This document shows positions 7,577 through 14,275 of a DNA stretch of 14,465 nucleotides, in pieces. Position 1 is the first letter of the stretch, and each line of letters begins with the position of its first letter. The notes beneath the pieces were generated by a model, which worked only from the letters and a program-made list of their open reading frames with translations, made no database searches and was not told the DNA's origin. A program made the position numbers and the translations under genes. Source of the stretch: Rickettsiales bacterium. GTDB taxonomy: Bacteria > Pseudomonadota > Alphaproteobacteria > Methylaequorales > Methylaequoraceae. The stretch spans positions 11,243 through 25,707 of the forward strand of contig PAYV01000019.1 in NCBI GenBank assembly GCA_002715305.1. Reading direction: 5' to 3'.

Positions 7577-8174
7577 CTAAATGTTAAGTTTTTTTAAGAA
7601 ATCTTTTAATGTTTTCTTTGTTTCTACAATTTTTTTTGATGTATCTATAGTAAGAGATATATATTTTTGGAAAAGATTTTCATTGTATTCTTGAATTTTT
7701 AAAATGTCTTCAAATTTTGAGTTGTTCATATTCTTTCTTTGAAGAGCTCTATTTTTTTGAGTTACCTTATTTACTTTAGTTAAAATTATATGTGTGTAAA
7801 ATGACTGTAAATTCTTTTGAAAAAGCAATGGAATATCATAAAATAAAACTTTTTCTTTTTTATTTTCTAAATAAAAATTATCTTTTTTTTTTTTTTAGTT
7901 CAGGATACAAAATTTTCTCAAGTTTTTTTAATTCCTCAGAGTTTTTAAAAACATAAGAACCTAAGTTTGATATGTTTAATTTTCCATCATCATAGAGCAA
8001 TGAGTTTATTTTATGACTAAATTTTTCTATTACTAGATCTATAACAGCTTTAGTCTGATATAAATTTGCAACTTCTAAGTCTGAATCAAAAACTTTGTAA
8101 TTCATTCCTTTAAGAATTTCAGAGATAGTTGTTTTTCCAGTTGCTATTTTTCCTGTTATTGCAATTTTTAACAT
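7577..8174 (-). CDS. coaE: Dephospho-CoA kinase, frame interrupted in a 14-A run
   Basis: CoaE phosphorylates dephospho-CoA to coenzyme A, the last step of CoA synthesis. The first part (8174 down to 7878, 98 aa) has the P-loop G-K-I-A-T-G-K-T-T (8-16) and D-S-D (30-32), then stops just after a run of 14 A (plus 7883-7896, read as L-K-K-K-K-R-stop). The rest continues in another frame to the stop at 7577. If the run had 13 A, the frame would read on through L-F-Y-D-I-P-L-L-F (about 110-118), the conserved nucleotide/CoA-site strand of CoaE, giving 198 aa, the normal length. Both halves look well conserved, so this is a single recent or apparent indel: a sequencing or assembly error, polymerase slippage producing some correct mRNA, or a genuine new lesion. 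It starts 1 nt after the aroE stop. Confidence 0.85.
7883..7896. repeat. 14-nt A/T homopolymer at the coaE frameshift
   Basis: Fourteen consecutive T on the plus strand are A on the coaE coding strand. The two coaE reading frames overlap only across this tract (about 7878-7897), so the frame change must occur here. Loss of one base, or gain of two, makes coaE continuous. Confidence 0.9.
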
Positions 8175-8175
8175 T

Positions 8176-9000
8176 TCATTTTAAGATTTTTTGTATAGCT
8201 TTGACATCCTGATTGGAAATTTTATTCTTTTCAAACCAAAAATTAAATGCTGTTGCTGCTTGTCTAATCAGCATCCCAATCCCGTTGTATGTTTTAAACC
8301 CTTCTCTAGAAAAATCCTTTAAAAATTCTGTTTGTTTTGGCTTGTAAATAATATCAAAGATCAAAGTGTTTTTTGTTAAATTTTTTTTATCTAATTTTAT
8401 TTTTTCTCCTGCTACCATTCCAAAGGAAGTTGTATTAATAATTATATCTTTGTCCTTATCTGGAATTAAATTTTCCCAATCCCCAATAGAAAAAGCAACA
8501 TTAGTGTTTGAAAATTTTTTTGCTAATGTTAGGGCCTTTTTTTTAGTCCTGTTAATTATTTCTATTTTGGATGGATTAAATTTTACCAATGTAGAAATAA
8601 TTCCTAAAGCAGCTCCCCCTGCCCCTATGATATAAAAGCTTTTATTTTTTATCTTGATTTCCAAATCTTTCATCAGATATTCCATAAAACCAATACCATC
8701 TGTATTAGCCCCAGTAATTTTATTTTTTTTGTCTAAATAAACTGTATTTACTGCCATACTTTCCTTTGCCGAAGGATGAAGTTTATCTAAATGTTTTATA
8801 ATACTTTCTTTAAAAGGTAACGTTACGTTAAACCCAATAATTTTTTTATTCTTTACAAGTTCTATAACAGAAGATAACTCTTCTTTTTTTATAAGTTTTT
8901 TTTCATATACAACATGAAGTTTGTGTTTTTTGAGCCAATAATTATGAATGACTGGTGATTTTGAATGTTTTATTGGGTTGCCTATAACAAATAACTTCAT
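8176..9000 (-). CDS. aroE: Shikimate dehydrogenase
   Basis: NADP-dependent reduction of 3-dehydroshikimate to shikimate in the cytoplasm, leading to chorismate and aromatic amino acids. Substrate-site motifs are intact: S-K-S-P (13-16), N-V-T-L-P-F-K (58-64, catalytic Lys64) and N-T-D-G (99-102, catalytic Asp101). The Rossmann loop is G-A-G-G-A (126-130) and the NADP-selecting N-R-T is at 150-152. The C-terminal end has G-I-G-M-L-I-R-Q-A-A (about 241-250), also typical. Length 274 aa is normal. Its ATG overlaps the maf stop (ATGA) and its TGA is 1 nt before the coaE ATG, so maf-aroE-coaE form one operon. This order is common in alphaproteobacteria; dnaQ, the usual next gene, is missing here. 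Confidence 0.95.
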   Translation of the reverse strand: MKLFVIGNPIKHSKSPVIHNYWLKKHKLHVVYEKKLIKKEELSSVIELVKNKKIIGFNVTLPFKESIIKHLDKLHPSAKESMAVNTVYLDKKNKITGANTDGIGFMEYLMKDLEIKIKNKSFYIIGAGGAALGIISTLVKFNPSKIEIINRTKKKALTLAKKFSNTNVAFSIGDWENLIPDKDKDIIINTTSFGMVAGEKIKLDKKNLTKNTLIFDIIYKPKQTEFLKDFSREGFKTYNGIGMLIRQAATAFNFWFEKNKISNQDVKAIQKILK

Positions 9001-9596
9001 TTTGTTGTCCTTAATTTATTTATAAAATTTTTAACAGGGAATCCTTTTATGGTCTCTAAATCACCACTTAAAATCTTTACAAAATTATGTTTATTGTTCT
9101 CTTCTATTCTATATGCTCCTACCGACATTAGCGCAGATTTGTTATTTTTTCCAAGATACATTTCAATTTCTTTGTCTCCTATATTTCTGAAATATAGAGT
9201 TGCTTTTTTTAGTTCTTTAAAAAAAAATTCTCCATTTTTTAGAACATATATAGAACTCATCAGTAAATGTTCTTTTCCTCTCATAAAAAAAAGCTTTTTT
9301 TTTGCTTCCTCTATATTATTGGCCTTATCGATTCTTTTATTTTCGCAAATTAATATTTGATCTGATCCAATAATTATTCTTTCTTTGTAGTCTTTCAATA
9401 AAGATCTTGCCTTTTCCTTTGCTAAATGAACAACTAAATTTTCTGGTGATAAGTTTTGAGATTTTGCTTTTATTTTTTGTTCATTTATTGCGTGTTCTTT
9501 TATAATCACATTGCTAAAATACTTTCTAATTATTTTTGCCCTAGTTAAACTTGAGGAAGCAAGTATTATCTGTTGATTTGTTGTGGATTTTTTCAT
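8997..9596 (-). CDS. maf: Maf/YhdE-YceF family nucleotide pyrophosphatase
   Basis: Maf proteins hydrolyse non-canonical or modified nucleoside triphosphates to monophosphates and have been linked to septum control. Family motifs: I-L-A-S-S-S-L-T-R-A-K (11-21) forming the phosphate-binding loop, I-I-G-S-D-Q-I-L (75-82) with the catalytic Asp79, and R-G-K-E-H-L-L-M-S-S (106-115). The V-D-E motif after the first domain reads I-N-E-Q here. I cannot tell from sequence alone whether it prefers dTTP/UTP or m7GTP. Length 199 aa is typical. It is the first gene of the minus-strand operon and starts at the edge of the candidate replication origin, transcribed away from it. Confidence 0.92.
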   Translation of the reverse strand: MKKSTTNQQIILASSSLTRAKIIRKYFSNVIIKEHAINEQKIKAKSQNLSPENLVVHLAKEKARSLLKDYKERIIIGSDQILICENKRIDKANNIEEAKKKLFFMRGKEHLLMSSIYVLKNGEFFFKELKKATLYFRNIGDKEIEMYLGKNNKSALMSVGAYRIEENNKHNFVKILSGDLETIKGFPVKNFINKLRTTK

Positions 9597-9637
9597 TTTT
9601 TATTATTTATTGAACAGTTATCATTTAACTCCTTTTT

Positions 9638-9646
9638 TTATACACA
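9638..9646 (+). promoter_or_regulatory. Perfect-consensus DnaA box TTATACACA
   Basis: This matches the DnaA consensus TTATNCACA at all positions and is identical to a strong box form known from E. coli oriC. It sits 42 bp upstream of the maf start in the maf-hemE gap. Confidence 0.55.
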
Positions 9647-9743
9647 TCTTTATAACTCTAACAAAGTTTCCCCTTTTTTATCCTTGTTTTTATTGTTTCA
9701 TTTATTAAGTTTAAATCTCTTTGTTTTCTTGTCTCTCTTGACT

Positions 9744-9790
9744 TTATTAACAAGTTATTTTGTACTTTTTCTTTTTTAAGGTGTTAATAA
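9744..9790. repeat. Inverted pair of DnaA-box-like 9-mers
   Basis: TTATTAACA at 9744-9752 and its exact reverse complement TGTTAATAA at 9782-9790 are 38 bp apart start to start. Each differs from the DnaA consensus at one position (C to A at position 6). A third similar 9-mer, TTATAAACA, follows at 9805-9813. Such near-consensus boxes are also likely by chance in AT-rich DNA; the clustering in one gap is what gives them weight. Confidence 0.4.
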
Positions 9791-9824
9791 TTTGTTAGAA
9801 AGTATTATAAACATATTTAAGCCT

Positions 9825-9842
9825 ACAACAACAACAACAACC
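9825..9842 (+). repeat. (ACA)n trinucleotide repeat in the hemE leader
   Basis: Five ACA units plus a partial sixth lie 11 nt upstream of the hemE ATG. No Shine-Dalgarno sequence is visible in front of hemE; an unstructured CA-rich leader could help ribosome loading, which is inference only. Confidence 0.7.
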
Positions 9843-9853
9843 TTATATATATA

Positions 9854-10897
9854 ATGATGAAGATGAATTGTGGATTAAAAAAAAATTCTAATGAAAACAA
9901 CATTCCCATTTGGTTCATGCGCCAAGCAGGTAGATATTTACCTGAATACAGAAAAATAAGGTTGATGAAAAAATCATTCTTAGACCTTTGCTTTTCACCA
10001 CAATTGGCAAGTGAAATTTCTTTGCAACCAATAAAAAGATTCGATTTTGATTTTATTATCTTGTTCTCCGATATTTTAGTAATTCCTTATGCTTTGGGAC
10101 AAAAAGTTAAATTTATAGAAAATGTTGGCCCGATACTTGGAGATATGGATTTCACAAAAAACAAAACTGTTCTTTCTATACAAAAGTCCATAAATCTTTT
10201 ATCTCCAGTTTTTGAAACTCTAAAAATTCTTAAAGAAAAAAAGCAAGAGAAAAAAATAATTGGTTTTTGCGGAGGACCATTCACTGTTCTTAATTACATG
10301 ATAGAAAAAGGGACTTCTAAGAAACATGATAGGATAATAAGTTTTATAGAAAGGCAAAAAGAATTAGCACTAATTCTCATCGAAAAAATAACAGAGGTTT
10401 CTATTGAATATTTAATGAGGCAAATTGAATCAGGAGCAGATTATATACAAGTTTTTGACTCGTGGGCTGGATTACTAAACGAGAAACAGTATGAGCAATT
10501 TATAATTCAACCAAGTATAAAAATAAATAGAGAAATCAGAAAGAAATACCCAAAAACACAACAAATATTTTTTCCTAGAGGATCGAAAGAAAAACTAAGA
10601 AATTTTTTACTTGATGTAAAATGTGATGTAATATCTGTTGACGAGATTTCAGAAGAAACAAAATTATTTTGTAAGAAAAAAAATATTGCTATACAAGGAA
10701 ATCTTAGTCCATTAACACTTTTAGAAGGAGGACAAAAGTTGGATAATGAAGTTAAAAGTATCGTAGAGAGATTTAAAGATAATACACATATATTTAACTT
10801 ATCACATGGTATTTTACCTAAAACACCTATAGAAAATGTTCATAAAGTAATAGACATAGTAAGAAAAAGTCATGAGTCTACCAAAAAGTCATCCTAA
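9854..10897 (+). CDS. hemE: Uroporphyrinogen decarboxylase
   Basis: HemE removes four carboxyl groups from uroporphyrinogen III to give coproporphyrinogen III in haem synthesis (cytoplasm). The N-terminal signature I-W-F-M-R-Q-A-G-R-Y-L-P-E-Y-R (19-33) contains the substrate-binding Arg residues, and F-S-D-I-L (71-75) carries the essential Asp73. G-F-C-G-G-P-F-T-V-L and the C-terminal S-H-G-I-L-P (conserved His) are also present. Length 347 aa is typical. Three in-frame ATGs lie close together (9854, 9857, 9863); nothing decides among them and no ribosome-binding site is clear, so the start could shift by three codons. It overlaps hemH by 26 bp. The coding strand is strikingly A-rich compared with leuS. 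Confidence 0.96.
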   Translation: MMKMNCGLKKNSNENNIPIWFMRQAGRYLPEYRKIRLMKKSFLDLCFSPQLASEISLQPIKRFDFDFIILFSDILVIPYALGQKVKFIENVGPILGDMDFTKNKTVLSIQKSINLLSPVFETLKILKEKKQEKKIIGFCGGPFTVLNYMIEKGTSKKHDRIISFIERQKELALILIEKITEVSIEYLMRQIESGADYIQVFDSWAGLLNEKQYEQFIIQPSIKINREIRKKYPKTQQIFFPRGSKEKLRNFLLDVKCDVISVDEISEETKLFCKKKNIAIQGNLSPLTLLEGGQKLDNEVKSIVERFKDNTHIFNLSHGILPKTPIENVHKVIDIVRKSHESTKKSS

Positions 10898-11876
10898 AAT
10901 ATTACATTCAAAGACAGGAATTCTATTGATAAATTTAGGAACACCTGACTCAACAGGATGGTTTGATATCAGAAAATACTTAAAAGAGTTCTTATCTGAC
11001 CAAAGAGTAATAGAAGTGAATCCAATATTATGGAAAATAATACTGAATGTTTTTATTTTGACATTTAGACCATCAAAAACAGCAGAAGCTTATAAAGAAA
11101 TATGGATGAAGAAAGAAAACATGTCACCGTTAAGATATTTCACAATAAGACAGTCTAAAAAGCTTTCCCAAAAAATAAAAAACAAAAAGATTTTTATAGA
11201 TTACGCAATGAGATATGGAAACCCTAGTATTAAAAGTAAGATAATAAGTCTACAAGAAAAAGGGTGTGAAAAACTGATAATTTTGCCATTGTACCCTCAA
11301 TATGCAGCAGCAACGACCGCTACAGTTTGTGATGAAGTTTATCGAACACTAATGAAAATACGCTGGCAACCAAGTTTACAAATAATTTCACATTATGAAT
11401 CCGAGCCCTTATATATTAAAGCGTTAGCAAAGAGTATAAAAAATAAAATGTCTAAAATTAAATGGAAACCTGACTTAATTGTAGCTTCATATCATGGTAT
11501 TCCAAAGAAGTATTTTGAAAAGGGAGACCCGTATCATTGTTACTGTTTAAAAACAACAAGATTACTAGATGAAAAGTTAAAGTTGAAGATACCGATCATC
11601 TCGACTTTTCAATCTAGGTTTGGTCCAGATGAATGGCTACAACCATACACAGATAAAACATTAGAGAAGCTTCCGAGAGAAGGAAAAAAGAAAATACTTG
11701 TCATGTGTCCAGGATTCGCATCAGATTGTGTCGAAACACTTGAAGAAATTTCAATTCAAGGTAAAGAAAGTTTTGAGCAAAACGGAGGCGAGAAATTCGA
11801 TACAATCCCATGTTTGAATGATAATGCAGATCATATAAAACTCTTTGAGCATTTAGTTAAGAAATATTTAGTTTAA
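10872..11876 (+). CDS. hemH: Ferrochelatase
   Basis: HemH inserts Fe(II) into protoporphyrin IX, the last step of haem synthesis, at the inner face of the cytoplasmic membrane. Seen: L-L-I-N-L-G-T-P-D (18-26), the catalytic His208 in A-S-Y-H-G-I-P, Y-C-L-K-T-T-R (224-230), F-Q-S-R-F-G-P-D-E-W-L (246-256) and the second metal-site Glu289 in V-E-T-L-E-E-I. Length 334 aa is in the normal bacterial range. The start at 10872 gives the usual short N-terminal extension before the first strand, although it overlaps the hemE 3' end by 26 bp, suggesting translational coupling. hemE-hemH-hemJ-rho is a conserved order in many alphaproteobacteria. Confidence 0.96.
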   Translation: MSLPKSHPKILHSKTGILLINLGTPDSTGWFDIRKYLKEFLSDQRVIEVNPILWKIILNVFILTFRPSKTAEAYKEIWMKKENMSPLRYFTIRQSKKLSQKIKNKKIFIDYAMRYGNPSIKSKIISLQEKGCEKLIILPLYPQYAAATTATVCDEVYRTLMKIRWQPSLQIISHYESEPLYIKALAKSIKNKMSKIKWKPDLIVASYHGIPKKYFEKGDPYHCYCLKTTRLLDEKLKLKIPIISTFQSRFGPDEWLQPYTDKTLEKLPREGKKKILVMCPGFASDCVETLEEISIQGKESFEQNGGEKFDTIPCLNDNADHIKLFEHLVKKYLV

Positions 11877-11911
11877 ACAAAAGAAATATAAATTATAATG
11901 GATTATTATTC

Positions 11912-11928
11912 TGAGTCTTCAAGACTCA
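11912..11928. repeat. Perfect palindrome between hemH and hemJ
   Basis: TGAGTCTT-C-AAGACTCA has 8-bp arms around one base, or a 6-bp stem with a TTCAA loop if folded in RNA, 20 nt upstream of the hemJ start. It is followed by seven A rather than T, so it is not a rho-independent terminator on the plus strand, and the minus strand lacks a T-tract after it too. It could be a regulator site or an mRNA hairpin affecting hemJ. Confidence 0.4.
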
Positions 11929-11948
11929 AAAAAAGATAACAAGATCTC

Positions 11949-12389
11949 GTGGAACAAGTAGACTTATACCTAATTTGTAAATATTTCCATATTGTTTTTA
12001 TGACAACATGGATGGCAGGTCTTTTTTATTTACCTAGACTTTTTGTTTATCATTCTGATTCGAAAACCAATACAAATGAATACAAGACTTTTATTATAAT
12101 GGAAGAAAAATTAATAAAATATATTATGAATCCTTCTCTAATTTTTACATGGATTTTTGGGATATCTCTTGTAATTGTCCAAGAAGAATACAACTCTTTA
12201 TGGGTAAATCTAAAATTTTTATGTGTACTTTTAATGTCTATTTTTCATATTTATTGTATAAGAATAAGTAAAAAATTTAAAGACAATGCAAACACGAAAA
12301 ATGGTCGACATTACAGGATTATAAACGAAATACCAACAATACTTTTTTTAGTAATAGTTTTTTTAGTTGTTTTTAAACCATTCGTTTGA
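11949..12389 (+). CDS. hemJ: HemJ-type protoporphyrinogen IX oxidase
   Basis: HemJ oxidises protoporphyrinogen IX to protoporphyrin IX in the membrane and supplies ferrochelatase; it is the usual enzyme where hemG and hemY are absent. The protein has four predicted membrane helices (about 7-27, 60-78, 86-104, 128-144). The signature His14, then W-M-A-G-L-F-Y-L-P-R-L-F-V-Y-H (21-35), W-x-x-L-K (85-89) and N-E-I-P-T (126-130) fits the family. Length 146 aa is typical. The start is a GTG at 11949: an in-frame TAA lies at 11937 and the next Met (residue 18) would remove His14. No good ribosome-binding site is visible. It completes the haem operon hemE-hemH-hemJ; the 72-bp gap before it holds a palindrome. 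Confidence 0.9.
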   Translation: MEQVDLYLICKYFHIVFMTTWMAGLFYLPRLFVYHSDSKTNTNEYKTFIIMEEKLIKYIMNPSLIFTWIFGISLVIVQEEYNSLWVNLKFLCVLLMSIFHIYCIRISKKFKDNANTKNGRHYRIINEIPTILFLVIVFLVVFKPFV

Positions 12390-12439
12390 CAAAACTACGC
12401 AGATAAATTATAAAATAATCTCCTAATTCCCCTAAAATT

Positions 12440-13696
12440 ATGCACTTAAAAGACTTAAAATCTAAAAACCCATCAGAATTATTAAAAATTGCTGAAGACC
12501 TGAAAATCGAAAACGCAGGCACATTAAGAAAGCAAGACATGATTTTTGCCATTTTAAAACAAATGGCTATGAACAAGGATGCTATATTTGGAGAGGGTGT
12601 ATTGGAAATACTACAAGATGGCTTTGGTTTTTTAAGATCGCCCGACGCCAATTATCTGCCTGGCCCTGACGATATATATGTTTCACCACCTCAAATAAAG
12701 TCAAATAGTTTAAGAACAGGAGATACAGTTGAAGGTGAAATGAGAGCACCTAGAGATTCTGAAAGATATTTTGCCATTACCAAGATTGATAAAATCAACT
12801 TTGAATCTGTAGAAAAAACAAAGCAGAGAATAAACTTTGATAACTTGACGCCTTTATACCCCGACAATAAATTAAAGATGGAAGTTGAAAATCCAATGGT
12901 TAAGGATATAACTCACAGGGTTATGGATTTAATTTCACCACTTGGAAAGGGCCAAAGAGCATTAATAGTGGCCCCCCCTAGAACAGGCAAAACAGTTATG
13001 CTCCAAAATATAGCTCACTCCATAACAACAAATCATCCTGAAGTTTATTTGATAGTGTTGCTAATTGACGAAAGACCAGAAGAGGTTACGGACATGATCC
13101 GATCTGTAAAAGGAGAGGTGGTTTCTTCAACCTTCGACGAACCTGCAGTTCGACACGTTGCTGTTTCAGAAATGGTTATTTCAAAAGCTAAACGCCTTGT
13201 TGAACACAAGAGGGATGTTGTTATTTTATTAGATTCTATAACAAGACTTGCAAGAGCTTACAGTACAGTAATGCCAGCATCTGGAAAAGTATTAACAGGT
13301 GGTGTAGATGCCAATGCTCTTCACAAACCTAAACGATTCTTTGGTGCAGCTAGAAAAATTGAAAATGGTGGTTCATTAACCATTCTTTCCACAGCGTTAA
13401 CTGAAACTGGTTCAAAAATGGATGAGGTAATATTTGAAGAATTCAAAGGTACTGGTAACATGGAGCTTCAGTTAGATAGAAAAATATCCAATAGAAGAAT
13501 TTTCCCTGCTATAGACATTTTAACCTCTGGAACTAGAAGAGAAGATTTATTAATGGATAAAGAAACACTTCAACGAGTTTGGATACTTAGAAAGCATTTA
13601 GCTGATATGAACCCAATTGAGGCAATGGAATTCATGAAAGACCGACTTCAAAACACAAGAAGCAACGAAGAATTCTTAGTCTCTATGAATGGATAA
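12440..13696 (+). CDS. rho: Transcription termination factor Rho (possibly chimeric)
   Basis: Rho is a hexameric RNA-dependent ATPase that ends transcription. Domains: helical N-terminal region (1-48), cold-shock-like RNA-binding domain with G-F-G-F-L-R-S (61-67), and the ATPase core with Walker A A-P-P-R-T-G-K-T (178-185), Walker B V-I-L-L-D (261-265), the Q-loop region K-V-L-T-G-G-V-D (283-290) and R-loop K-G-T-G-N (336-340). Length 418 aa fits a proteobacterial Rho. Up to about residue 210 it reads as alphaproteobacterial. From about residue 295 on, H-K-P-K-R-F-F-G, T-A-L-T-E-T-G-S-K, G-N-M-E-L-Q-L-D-R-K-I-S-N and L-A-D-M-N-P-I-E-A-M-E-F read as Bacteroidetes. Codon use shifts too: the first seven Phe codons are all TTT, six of the last eight are TTC; CGN Arg codons appear only from residue 221. 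No Shine-Dalgarno sequence is obvious. Confidence 0.93.
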   Translation: MHLKDLKSKNPSELLKIAEDLKIENAGTLRKQDMIFAILKQMAMNKDAIFGEGVLEILQDGFGFLRSPDANYLPGPDDIYVSPPQIKSNSLRTGDTVEGEMRAPRDSERYFAITKIDKINFESVEKTKQRINFDNLTPLYPDNKLKMEVENPMVKDITHRVMDLISPLGKGQRALIVAPPRTGKTVMLQNIAHSITTNHPEVYLIVLLIDERPEEVTDMIRSVKGEVVSSTFDEPAVRHVAVSEMVISKAKRLVEHKRDVVILLDSITRLARAYSTVMPASGKVLTGGVDANALHKPKRFFGAARKIENGGSLTILSTALTETGSKMDEVIFEEFKGTGNMELQLDRKISNRRIFPAIDILTSGTRREDLLMDKETLQRVWILRKHLADMNPIEAMEFMKDRLQNTRSNEEFLVSMNG

Positions 13697-13711
13697 GAAT
13701 TATCTGCTGGT

Positions 13712-14275
13712 ATGAAAACGTCTTATAAGCTAGGCTTAATCGGAGCTTTCCTTTACATCTTAGTTGAGTTGGTAATTTACTTTATTGGTTGGAACCACCA
13801 CCCTTTAAAGCACTTAATTGCATTTGCAACCTCATCTCTTATACTATTAATCTCGATTACTTTTTCAATAGTTAAAGGTTATCAAGCAGCTAAACACACC
13901 TCACCTAGCTTTATTTTAGATTTAAAAAATGGTATTCAAACAGCTGCACTATTTTCACTATTTGTTGCTCTTTTTTCATTTGTTTACTATAAATGGGTAG
14001 ACGATTATGCAGAAATTAAAAAACAACAGCTTATTGAAATGGTAATGGATGAGCAAGCAATGAAAAATCTAGCAAACCAACAAATTGAAAATAATCCTGC
14101 TTACTATGATGGTAAATCTGCTGAAGATCTAATTGACATGCAGCAAGAAAACATAAATGCCAATATGAACCCATCAGTTATCTTCCCTTTTATTTTATTT
14201 ACACAGCTTCTATTGGGAATGATTTACACATTGTTAATTATGGCTCTAAATAGACTATTACTAGCTAAGCTCTAA
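13712..14275 (+). CDS. DUF4199-like four-helix membrane protein
   Basis: Hydrophobic segments at about 7-26, 35-55, 76-93 and 157-178 suggest four membrane helices, with a hydrophilic, helix-forming loop (about 95-155, rich in Gln, Asn, Asp and Met) between helices 3 and 4. This layout, the length (187 aa) and the G-x-x-x-A-x-x-x-x-L helix starts resemble DUF4199, a family found mainly in Bacteroidetes whose function is unknown. Codons ending in C (ATC, TAC, AAC, CAC, ACC) are far more common than in the genes left of rho. It starts 15 nt after the rho stop with no clear Shine-Dalgarno site, as is usual in Bacteroidetes. Its stop overlaps the convergent Mur-ligase-like gene by 4 bp. Family assignment is from memory and should be taken as likely rather than certain. 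Confidence 0.65.
   Translation: MKTSYKLGLIGAFLYILVELVIYFIGWNHHPLKHLIAFATSSLILLISITFSIVKGYQAAKHTSPSFILDLKNGIQTAALFSLFVALFSFVYYKWVDDYAEIKKQQLIEMVMDEQAMKNLANQQIENNPAYYDGKSAEDLIDMQQENINANMNPSVIFPFILFTQLLLGMIYTLLIMALNRLLLAKL

Larger units (their letters stand above)
9597..9853. other. Candidate chromosome replication origin (oriC) between maf and hemE
   Basis: This 257-bp gap is the largest non-coding stretch in the window and separates divergent operons. It contains a perfect DnaA box TTATACACA (9638-9646, +) and three boxes with one mismatch: TTATTAACA (9744-9752, +), the same on the minus strand (9782-9790), and TTATAAACA (9805-9813, +). Positions 9661-9780 are strongly T-rich (about 69 T to 23 A by hand count), then the bias turns to A (9781-9840, about 28 A to 18 T). 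A TTAA-N7-TTAG (9784-9798) is one base off the CtrA site. Known precedent: the Caulobacter and Rickettsia origins lie beside hemE. A DUF299 gene often found between hemE and maf in relatives is absent. A possible sigma70-like promoter TTGACT-17 bp-TGTACT (9738-9766) for hemE overlaps the second box. Confidence 0.55.

Noticed and set aside
7574..7594. Weak repeat TAAC...GTTA plus T-tract after holA as a terminator
   Set aside because: Only a 4-bp stem; too weak to claim.
7577..7828. Separate 83-aa minus-strand protein
   Set aside because: It begins at an internal TTG and is the C-terminal half of coaE after the homopolymer frame break, not an independent gene.
8366..8635. 89-aa plus-strand frame inside aroE
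   Set aside because: Antisense shadow of a well-conserved aroE; no recognisable motif.
9049..9360. 103-aa plus-strand frame inside maf
   Set aside because: Antisense shadow of maf, hydrophobic because of T-rich complement.
9573..9779. 68-aa hydrophobic reading frame on the plus strand spanning the maf start and the T-rich gap
   Set aside because: It overlaps maf antisense, consists almost only of Phe/Leu/Ser from the T-rich tract, has no family features, and covers the DnaA box; it is a composition artefact.
11912..11934. hemH-hemJ palindrome as an intrinsic terminator
   Set aside because: It is followed by A rather than T on the plus strand, and the minus strand has no T-tract after it.
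12373..12651. 92-aa minus-strand frame over the rho start
   Set aside because: Antisense to the conserved Rho N-terminus, and no family features.
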